Assembly (NCBI GenBank): GCA_002477465.1
Contig: DLPV01000050.1
Span: 1 to 19,486, forward strand
Origin: Gammaproteobacteria bacterium UBA7449
Lineage (GTDB): Bacteria; Pseudomonadota; Gammaproteobacteria; Pseudomonadales; Pseudohongiellaceae
DNA: 19,486 nt
Reading direction: 5' to 3'
A program made the position numbers and the translations under genes. Under the pieces are notes generated by a model, which saw only the letters and a program-made list of their open reading frames with translations, made no database searches and was not told where the DNA came from. How positions within the stretch are numbered: the stretch's first letter is position 1; each line of letters opens with the position of its first letter. This document shows, in pieces, positions 7,831-14,014 of the stretch.

Positions 7831-7843
7831 TTAGACTGTCTAA
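7831..7843. promoter_or_regulatory. TTAGACTGTCTAA palindrome, reverse copy of TTAGACAG
   Basis: A perfect inverted repeat TTAGAC-T-GTCTAA. Positions 7836-7843 (CTGTCTAA) are the exact reverse complement of TTAGACAG. It lies about 200 bp upstream of thrH and 20 bp from the parS-like site. It could be an operator for the same regulator as the sites at 17.8 kb. Confidence 0.35.
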
Positions 7844-7862
7844 CTCTCTAATTTTTAACAAG

Positions 7863-7878
7863 TTTTCCACGTGGAACA
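7863..7878. other. parS-like ParB-binding palindrome
   Basis: TTTTCCACGTGGAACA differs at one position (T for G at the second base) from TGTTCCACGTGGAACA, the parS form known from Pseudomonas chromosomes; the central TTCCACGTGGAA is a perfect 12-bp palindrome. A second, degraded copy ends at 7900: its right half CGTGGAACA is exact and its left half is poor (11 of 16 matches overall), 22 bp centre to centre from the first. parS sites recruit ParB for chromosome segregation and usually cluster near the replication origin. No parA, parB, gidB or dnaA gene is in the window, so the origin link is open. Confidence 0.5.
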
Positions 7879-8146
7879 TGGCCTGTGTCGCCGTGGAACA
7901 TTGACACAACCGGGATCGGGTCACTGCGAAAGACCAGATTTGGGCTGGGACTTTCTGCGGGTTCTCAAAAATCCCGAAATCCCACTCGTTTCCGACATCC
8001 CCTTGCATGGTAAGGGCTAGCGCATTACCAGGTTCAAACCCTGCGGCCGGACTGCCGATCCTGATGAACGTTAACCTATGCGCCTTGCGCGAGTGGTTAT
8101 GGGGATTTTCTGCCGCGTTTTCTCGATTGCGCCATAAACCTAGGGG

Positions 8147-9061
8147 TCAGGAATTAGCCACACCATGCGGCACGTGTCCTGTGGCAACATGATTGCAAGC
8201 CGACTCACAGTGCCCCTGCTGGTCATCAAAAAATACATCTGCATAAAAGGCTTGCAAGAACTCTCCCTTTGGAAGGCCGCCTAGGAATAAAGACTCGTCG
8301 ATACGAATATTCCAGGCCCGTAAGGTTCGCACCACACGCTCATGGGCTGGGGCAGCACGTGCCGTTACGAGGCAAGTGCGAATTGGGGAGGCCCCAGCTG
8401 GAAACGCCTGCTGAAATTTTTGCAGAGCACCGAGAAATGGTTTGAAGGGCCCCCCTGCCAGAGGTTCGTTAGCAGCTTCAAGTTCATTCATTGTAAAAGC
8501 CTCCAAGCCTTTGTCTTTAAATATTTTTTCAGACTCATCGGAGAACAGTACTGCGTCACCGTCGAAGGCAATCTTGAGGATGTCCTCATCCACATTAGAC
8601 TTCTGGGAAGGCAGAATGGTAGCCGCTGCAACGCCTAGCTCAAGCGCCTGCCTGACGTCGGCACCATCGGTGGAGAGAAAGAGGTGACTGTTAAAGGCCG
8701 AGATATAGCGATAGGGGCTATCTCCGCTGCAAAACGCGGCGCGCGTGATGCTCAGATTATAATGCTTGATGGAGTTAAATATGCGCAGGCCAGTATCCGC
8801 ACTATTGCGAGAAAGCAGAATCACCTCTACCGGTGATTGATCCAAGAGATTATTGAGATTAAGCAGTTTTTCCACGAGATGAAATGCAACTCCCGGCTCA
8901 AGCGGCTCATCTTCCCTCTCTATTTGATAAGCCTGATAGGCATCCAATCCTTCTTGCTCATAGACAGAATGGCTATCTCCGAGGTCAAATAACGCCCGGG
9001 ACGAGATAGCGATAACCAGAGGATCAATGTTTGCGGCAGTGCCAGGTGTTATTTGTGTCAA
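8147..9061 (-). CDS. cytosolic 5'-nucleotidase (PF06189 family)
   Basis: Member of the 5'-nucleotidase family that includes vertebrate cytosolic nucleotidase IA; it should dephosphorylate nucleoside monophosphates. The protein is 304 residues. HAD motifs appear in order: FDGDAVLFSDESE at 166-178 (Asp167 nucleophile, Asp169), LVTAR at 231-235 (motif II), Lys265 in GGLPKGEFL (motif III) and FFDDQ at 277-281 (acidic motif IV). The N-terminal LVIAISSRALFDL and the middle LSRNSADTGLRIF are family hallmarks. The start appears to be TTG with CGGA about 7 nt upstream; no ATG or GTG start is available before the conserved N-terminus. It could be cotranscribed with thrH only across a 513-bp gap, so separate units are more likely. 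Nucleotide preference cannot be read from sequence. Confidence 0.88.
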   Translation of the reverse strand: MTQITPGTAANIDPLVIAISSRALFDLGDSHSVYEQEGLDAYQAYQIEREDEPLEPGVAFHLVEKLLNLNNLLDQSPVEVILLSRNSADTGLRIFNSIKHYNLSITRAAFCSGDSPYRYISAFNSHLFLSTDGADVRQALELGVAAATILPSQKSNVDEDILKIAFDGDAVLFSDESEKIFKDKGLEAFTMNELEAANEPLAGGPFKPFLGALQKFQQAFPAGASPIRTCLVTARAAPAHERVVRTLRAWNIRIDESLFLGGLPKGEFLQAFYADVFFDDQQGHCESACNHVATGHVPHGVANS

Positions 9062-9571
9062 AGTAGAGTCCGGATGTGACTTTGTCTTAATACTTAGTCT
9101 ACCAAACTGATAGCCGACTGTGTTGGTGAAAACCCTGACTCAAAATCCCTGATTCTTGGTCAATTCCAGGGCGGCGTCGTCAGACAGTGTCTTAAGGAGC
9201 TACGGAGCAGGCAAAAGCGCTGGATGGATCTGAGTGGGACAGGGCCAACTGGAAATCTAGCGCCGGCAGGTGAGTAATTTGCTTACACTGCAGTTTGGCT
9301 ATAGGGATGAGTCAAAGCCGCCTACATCAGCGAATCTACCAAAAACTGCAAACCCTCTTTAGGACGAGCCGTGCAGGCTAAAAAGTGATTGCAAGAAATA
9401 TGCAATGCGACAGGTTAGAGTATATTCGTTTTGTCAATTATTTGAATTAATTCTAAGTTCACGGAAAGGCGCTATAACGAACTATTGCAATACTTCTTAA
9501 GAGGGAGCGACAGCTGTTGAAGTTGCAGCGGCAACAATGAGCTTAAAGCATATCACAAGCCACCGGGACTA
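9062..9571. other. 510-bp gap before the patatin remnant, no intact gene
   Basis: The region lies between the divergent 5'-nucleotidase start and the patatin remnant. I see no intact gene. It holds a small inverted repeat ATTGCA-7-TGCAAT (9388-9406) and an AT-rich stretch around 9420-9460 with a TTGTCA hexamer (9431-9436) that could be a -35, but no good -10 follows. A stop-free stretch of about 50 codons around 9105-9270 has no start codon and no similarity that I recognise. I looked for patatin N-terminal motifs (glycine-rich GGGxRG, GxSxG) in all forward frames and did not find them, so the missing part seems deleted rather than frameshifted. Confidence 0.5.
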
Positions 9572-9940
9572 ATGCATATTCTTGGCCATTTAATGAACAG
9601 CGCGTTTGTTGATATTCTCGAATATGACCTGGACTCACTGCGACATATGAATGACCTTATCCCTGTTTTGAACCGTCGCGCCCGCCGGCAAATTGGATAT
9701 GCTGTTCATGAAGTTGAACCGCTTGAGATTTCACCATCCCGTGAATTGAATCAACTCGCTAAAGAGCACTACGCGGAATTACCAAAAGCCCTTTCGAGCT
9801 ACATTAAACCCGTGGGCGCAGGCACCCTGCTCAGTCTGGTGCTGTTTGAGCAGGGATTCTGTTCTGCTCTGCATCAGCTCGGCTATTATGACGCGATGGC
9901 AAAGGCCGACGACATCCGCAGGTTTTTCCACCTTAGCTAG
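9572..9940 (+). pseudogene. C-terminal remnant of a patatin-like phospholipase
   Basis: The 122 codons resemble the last third of bacterial patatin-like phospholipases of about 350-400 residues: ILGHLMNSAFVDILEYDL, then a MNDLIPVLNRR helix, then EVEPLEISPSRELNQLA, then LLSLVLFEQGFCSALHQLGY and a final Asp-rich helix. The resemblance may continue a few codons upstream of the ATG (KPPGL before LMHILGH) until an in-frame TGA at 9518-9520. The nucleophile elbow GxSxG, the oxyanion glycine loop and the catalytic DGG motif of patatins are all absent and are not found upstream. I therefore read it as a truncated, probably inactive gene. The ribosome-binding site (GGGA at 4 nt) is poor. An expressed small protein cannot be excluded because the remaining frame is intact. 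Confidence 0.62.
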
Positions 9941-10025
9941 CTGTTTGGATCTGGGTCACTAAGTCTGTTGCTCGCCAGACCCCGCCCTCACGGCCCGTTT
10001 GTCACTTGACCCGCTCTCCCTGGCC

Positions 10026-10688
10026 TTAGGACTCATTTGTCTCAGGCGCAGGTCGATAGCAGGCACCGGTCCCCGCCAAACCACAGTAACCTCCAGGATT
10101 TTTGGCCAGATACTGTTGGTGATAATCTTCAGCATAATGAAATGGACCTAACTCACTGATCTCGGTCGTAATACTGCCCTTCCCTACCTCTTGCAGTGCA
10201 AACTGAAAGCGGGCCCGACTGGCCTCGGCGACACGCTCCTGCATGGAATTCACAGTGTAGATTGCTGAGCGATACTGGGTGCCTACGTCATTGCCCTGCC
10301 GCATTCCCTGGGTTGGGTCGTGGGCTTCCCAAAAGGCAGCCAAAAGCGCTTCATAGCTGATTTTTTCAGGGTCAAAGAACACCGTGACTACCTCGGTATG
10401 ACCGGTCTTGCCGCTGCACACATCTTCATAGCTTGGATTATTGGTTATGCCACCAGCGTAACCCACGGCAGTGCTAAAGACGCCCGGTAGCTCCCAGAAC
10501 AGTCGTTCCGCTCCCCAAAAACAGCCTAGACCAAAGACGGCCCGCTCAAGGTGATCTGGTACAGGTTCGACAATCGGGTTGCCGTTAACGAAATGCGAGG
10601 AATTGTATTGGTTCGGATAAGCGCGATCGGGAAGCGCGCTGCTGTCATCAGGAAGTTCCACAGGCTTCTTACTTAATCCAAATAACAT
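10026..10688 (-). CDS. msrA: peptide methionine sulfoxide reductase MsrA
   Basis: Reduces the S form of methionine sulfoxide in proteins and free methionine, with electrons from thioredoxin. The protein is 220 residues, close to E. coli MsrA (212). The catalytic motif GCFWG is at 55-59 with Cys56; two recycling cysteines near the C-terminus, Cys202 and Cys210, match E. coli Cys198 and Cys206, so this is the three-cysteine type. Other conserved parts are VGYAGG (75-80), SGKTGHTEVV (92-101), HDPTQGMRQGNDVGTQYRS (123-141) and FHYAEDYHQQYL (183-194). The start ATG has AGGAA about 7 nt upstream. No msrB is adjacent. It is divergent from the epoxide hydrolase gene. Confidence 0.96.
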   Translation of the reverse strand: MLFGLSKKPVELPDDSSALPDRAYPNQYNSSHFVNGNPIVEPVPDHLERAVFGLGCFWGAERLFWELPGVFSTAVGYAGGITNNPSYEDVCSGKTGHTEVVTVFFDPEKISYEALLAAFWEAHDPTQGMRQGNDVGTQYRSAIYTVNSMQERVAEASRARFQFALQEVGKGSITTEISELGPFHYAEDYHQQYLAKNPGGYCGLAGTGACYRPAPETNES

Positions 10689-10756
10689 ACGGTAATTCCT
10701 ATAGTTGAATGTATGGGCTCAGCCAGATTGCCAGTTAGTTTGCTCACGCTTGGCCC

Positions 10757-10780
10757 TTCGAATCAGTTTCGAATCTTCGA
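10757..10780. repeat. TTCGAATC direct repeat with 11-bp period
   Basis: TTCGAATC occurs at 10757-10764 and again at 10768-10775, exactly 11 bp apart, followed by a partial third TTCGA (10776-10780). It lies 69-92 bp upstream of msrA in the 290-bp divergent gap. One-turn spacing is compatible with binding of a protein on one face of the helix, such as a regulator of msrA, but I cannot name one. The rest of the gap to 10978 shows nothing I can assign. Confidence 0.3.
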
Positions 10781-10978
10781 TGCTAATAACTCTAGATTCA
10801 AGTCATTATCAGTTGCTTCTCTGGCGCAGCCGCCATCATGACTTGATTGGCAGGCACCGTGTAGTGTTTCATAGCGCCCAACGTCGGCTTTCGCGCCCCG
10901 CACCAGTCTGCATAGAGTCTGGTCAATGGGTAGGAAAAGCTTCAATGCTTTAATAATTACCAAGCGCAGTGGACTGAT

Positions 10979-12337
10979 ATGCATAAAGAAATTTCAATAC
11001 GAGCTAGATTTGAGATCCCTGTCAGAGCACTTAGTGTCGGACTGTTATTTTTAGGCAGCCTTGCATGTCATTCTGCAGGAGCTGTGGATATCATAGCAAC
11101 TTCCGGTAAACAGACATTGTCTCAACCCGATACCCAGTTTTCCCCAGCACAGGCTCAACAGCACTTGGCAGCAAGCTCAACTGCAATTACCCCTTTTCGC
11201 ATAAACGTGCCTGATAGTGCGATCGCGGATTTGCGTCAGCGCCTGTCACTCACACGCCTGCCTGATCAATTGGATGGGGTCAGTTGGGAATATGGGACCG
11301 ATCTTGAGTATCTAAAAGCATTGCTGGATTACTGGCGCACTGAATTCAATTGGCGTGCACAGGAAGAGTTACTGAATCAATTCAGTCAGTTCAAGACGAC
11401 AATTGATAATATAGATTTACATTTTGTCCATCAGCGATCCAGCCACGAAAGCGCGATTCCGCTATTGCTGGTGCATGGCTGGCCAGGTTCAGTGAGCGAG
11501 TTTAGTAAGATCATCGGCCCACTTACTGATCCTACTTCGCACGGTGGTAGTGCAGAAGACGCATTCCATGTGATTGCGCCCTCACTGCCAGGCTTTGGCT
11601 TTTCTTCAGCGCCAACAGAACCTGGCTTTGGGCCAGAGCAAATGGCAGTGGCTTTGGCTGACCTAATGGAAAGATTGGGTTATGAACAATATGCACTTGC
11701 AGGCGGAGACTGGGGGGCGATTATCAATCGGCATCTCGCGAACCATTATCCAGAGCGATTGATCGGACTGCATTCCAACATGGTACTGGCCAACCCTCCC
11801 GATGATCCAGAGCAGCGAGACGCAGTGTCTGAATCTGAAGCTGCTGTTGTCGAAGCGCGCCGTAACTACATGCTTAATGAAGTGGGATATCAACAAATAC
11901 AGGGTACTAAACCACAGACTTTAGGCTATGGATTAAATGACTCACCGGCCGGTTTGGCGGGCTGGATCGTAGAAAAATTTCACGGTTGGAGCGATTTGCC
12001 GCAAGATGAGGCTGGCAATCTGGACAACAACTTCAGCAAAGATGAAATCCTGACCAATATTTCGATTTACTGGTTCACCGGCAGCATTACCTCTTCAGCC
12101 CGTATTTATTACGAGAACCGAAATTCGCCTCGCCTCAAACCCATGTCCTATATTAACGTGCCGACCGGCGCGGCAATCTTTCCTGCAGAAATCTATATTC
12201 TGCCGCGTGCATGGGTCGAGGCTGCCTATGATCTGCGACAGTGGACGGTGATGCCCGAAGGGGGGCATTTCGCAGCCCTCGAGCAACCCCAGAGCTATCT
12301 ACAGGACTTACGCGAATTTTACCGTTTACTGCGCTGA
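10979..12337 (+). CDS. exported epoxide hydrolase, microsomal (EHN) type
   Basis: Alpha/beta-hydrolase that opens epoxides to diols through an alkyl-enzyme ester. The protein is 452 residues. An N-terminal stretch with Arg16 and a hydrophobic core ALSVGLLFLGSLACHSAGA (17-35) looks like a Sec signal peptide cut after Ala35; Cys30 does not fit a lipobox because Ser is at -3. The EHN domain follows (about 70-180), then the hydrolase core: HGWPG oxyanion loop (166-170), nucleophile Asp244 in GGDWG, ring-opening tyrosines Tyr377/Tyr378, Glu404 in FPAEIY and His430 in GGHFAALE, the full catalytic set of microsomal-type epoxide hydrolases. The Shine-Dalgarno sequence is weak. An AbgT-family transporter follows after 45 bp. 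Substrate is unknown. Confidence 0.9.
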   Translation: MHKEISIRARFEIPVRALSVGLLFLGSLACHSAGAVDIIATSGKQTLSQPDTQFSPAQAQQHLAASSTAITPFRINVPDSAIADLRQRLSLTRLPDQLDGVSWEYGTDLEYLKALLDYWRTEFNWRAQEELLNQFSQFKTTIDNIDLHFVHQRSSHESAIPLLLVHGWPGSVSEFSKIIGPLTDPTSHGGSAEDAFHVIAPSLPGFGFSSAPTEPGFGPEQMAVALADLMERLGYEQYALAGGDWGAIINRHLANHYPERLIGLHSNMVLANPPDDPEQRDAVSESEAAVVEARRNYMLNEVGYQQIQGTKPQTLGYGLNDSPAGLAGWIVEKFHGWSDLPQDEAGNLDNNFSKDEILTNISIYWFTGSITSSARIYYENRNSPRLKPMSYINVPTGAAIFPAEIYILPRAWVEAAYDLRQWTVMPEGGHFAALEQPQSYLQDLREFYRLLR

Positions 12338-12382
12338 TTCCGTTCATATAAATTTAGTTAAAACACAAGGCAGAAGCACTCC

Positions 12383-13963
12383 ATGACTGATACCAGCCAC
12401 CCTCAACCCTCGGAAATGACAGGCGTCCTGGCGTGGATTGAGCGCTCGGGGAACAGACTGCCAGATCCGGTATTCATCTTTCTATATTGTATCGCCGGTG
12501 TCGTGGCGATCAGTGTAATCGCGGCCTTGGCCGGAGTCTCCGCACTGCACCCGACCCAGGTGGATGCGGCCGGAAATGCACTGGTAGTTAGCGCCGAAAG
12601 CCTGCTATCAGCGGCCAATGTACAGAAACTGTTGGTGGAGATGCCGGCTACCTTTGCGGGCTTTCACCCCCTTGGCTACGTGCTGGTGGTGATGCTCGGA
12701 GCCGGGGTGGCTGAGCGCTCGGGATTATTCGCTTCCGCCATGAGCAGCGCCGTTTCTCGAGCTCCCAGTCTTTTATTGACGCCCGCAGTTGCCTTCATAG
12801 GCATGGTCGGTAATCTCGCAGCTGATGCCGCCTATGTGGTACTAATTCCCCTTGCAGGGGTTATTTTTGCAGCAGCAGGCAGACACCCTATCGCAGGAAT
12901 CGCTGCGGCTTTTGCGGGTGTTTCTGGGGGATTTTCCGCCAACATCCTGCCCGGCCAATTGGATGCGCTGTTGTTTGGAATTACCGAAGCGGCAGCAGAA
13001 ACGATTCTGCCCACATGGGACGCCAATATTGCCGGCAACGCCTACTTCATCATCGCCATGACCTTCGTGTTTCTACCTGTGATCTGGTATGTCACTGACA
13101 AGATCATCGAGCCACACCTGGCGCCCATTATTCCCGGCGAAGCCGAAAGCAGCACGGCGGGCATCATTAAAGGTCCGGACACTAGCCTGACCCAGGGTGA
13201 AATTCAGGGCTTAAAGCGCGCTGGCATGGCCTGTCTTGGCATAGTGGCGCTATGGGTATTCTTGTGTGTGGGACCTGGCACGCCTCTGATCAACGAAGAT
13301 GCAAACCCGGAGGCGCGTTTAAATCCCCTATATCAGTCTTTGGTTGCTGGATTCTTCATCTTGTTCTTAGCCGCTGGCTGGGCTTACGGTTCTGCTTCCG
13401 GTTCGATTAACAATCATCGTGATGTCGTGCGAATGATGAGTGAGTCCATGAGTGACTTGTCCTATTACCTGGTGCTGGCTTTTGCTGCAGCTCACTTTGT
13501 TGCCATGTTTAACTGGTCAAACCTTGGGCTCATATTTGCGATTAAAGGTGCAGCGGTACTCGAGGGTTCCAGTCTGCCAGATTCGATACTGCTTGCACTC
13601 ATCATTTTGTTTGGCGCCTCAATCAATTTATTCATTGGCTCGGCCAGCGCGAAATGGGCCCTGTTAGCACCCGTCCTGGTTCCTATGTTGATGTTATTAG
13701 GTCTTAGCCCGGAAATGAGCACGGCAGCCTACCGTGTTGGTGATGGTGCGACAAATATCATCACACCATTAATGCCTTACTTTCCGCTGATCCTGGTGTT
13801 TTGTCAGCGTTGGCAAAAAGAATTTGGTCTTGGCAGTTTGGCTGCGACCATGCTGCCTTACTCGATTCTGCTGTTGATCGCGGGAATCGCGATTACCATG
13901 GTATGGGTGATACTGGGACTGCCTCTGGGGCCAGGTGCGCCAGTGGAATTCAGTATGCAGTAG
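12383..13963 (+). CDS. AbgT family transporter (p-aminobenzoyl-glutamate/antimetabolite type)
   Basis: Inner-membrane transporter of the AbgT family. E. coli AbgT takes up p-aminobenzoyl-glutamate, and Neisseria MtrF and related proteins have been reported to export sulfonamides using the proton gradient. The protein is 526 residues with about 11 hydrophobic segments, beginning near FIFLYCIAGVVAISVIAALA (31-50) and ending near ILLLIAGIAITMVWVILGL (495-513). Family signatures are visible: GMVGNLAADAAYVVLIPLAG (140-159), GSASAKWALLAPV (419-431) and YRVGDGATNIITPLMPYF (450-467). It lies 45 bp after the epoxide hydrolase gene on the same strand, so the two may be cotranscribed. No abgA or abgB peptidase is nearby, so the folate-breakdown role is not supported by context; direction and substrate are open. 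Confidence 0.9.
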   Translation: MTDTSHPQPSEMTGVLAWIERSGNRLPDPVFIFLYCIAGVVAISVIAALAGVSALHPTQVDAAGNALVVSAESLLSAANVQKLLVEMPATFAGFHPLGYVLVVMLGAGVAERSGLFASAMSSAVSRAPSLLLTPAVAFIGMVGNLAADAAYVVLIPLAGVIFAAAGRHPIAGIAAAFAGVSGGFSANILPGQLDALLFGITEAAAETILPTWDANIAGNAYFIIAMTFVFLPVIWYVTDKIIEPHLAPIIPGEAESSTAGIIKGPDTSLTQGEIQGLKRAGMACLGIVALWVFLCVGPGTPLINEDANPEARLNPLYQSLVAGFFILFLAAGWAYGSASGSINNHRDVVRMMSESMSDLSYYLVLAFAAAHFVAMFNWSNLGLIFAIKGAAVLEGSSLPDSILLALIILFGASINLFIGSASAKWALLAPVLVPMLMLLGLSPEMSTAAYRVGDGATNIITPLMPYFPLILVFCQRWQKEFGLGSLAATMLPYSILLLIAGIAITMVWVILGLPLGPGAPVEFSMQ

Positions 13964-14014
13964 CTGTTAGAATCCCGAATCTGATAAATCGATTCAGCTA
14001 TCGGCGGTGAAAGC

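Larger units (their letters stand above)
7634..8146. other. 513-bp non-coding gap upstream of thrH
   Basis: This gap separates the thrH start from the end of the 5'-nucleotidase gene; both are on the minus strand. It must contain the thrH promoter. I find no convincing gene. It holds, from left to right, a leader hairpin (7656-7668), a TTAGACAG site (7706-7713), a TTAGACTGTCTAA palindrome (7831-7843), a parS-like palindrome (7863-7878), and a further half-palindrome (7892-7900). No protein-like frame with family similarity is visible. Confidence 0.6.

Noticed and set aside
7775..8008. 77-codon minus-strand open frame in the thrH upstream gap
   Set aside because: No family similarity, no good ribosome-binding site, and its sequence is partly dictated by the parS-like palindrome; it reads like non-coding DNA.
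8009..8044. tRNA T-arm-like sequence CAGG-TTCAAAC-CCTG with a nearby GGTAA/TTACC hairpin
   Set aside because: No matching acceptor stem, D-arm or anticodon arm can be built around it, so it is not a tRNA, and there is no integrase or second copy to make it an attachment site.
9105..9270. about 50 stop-free codons upstream of the patatin remnant, considered as its lost N-terminal part
   Set aside because: No patatin motif (glycine loop, GxSxG, DGG) is visible and no start codon is present; similarity cannot be supported.
11051..11080. lipoprotein signal in the epoxide hydrolase (SLAC at residues 27-30)
   Set aside because: The -3 position is Ser rather than Leu/Val/Ile, so a lipobox is unlikely; cleavage after Ala35 by signal peptidase I fits better.
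13964..14014. possible terminator hairpin GAATC...GATTC between abgT and ppc
   Set aside because: The stem is only 5 bp and AT-rich, with no T run on either strand.
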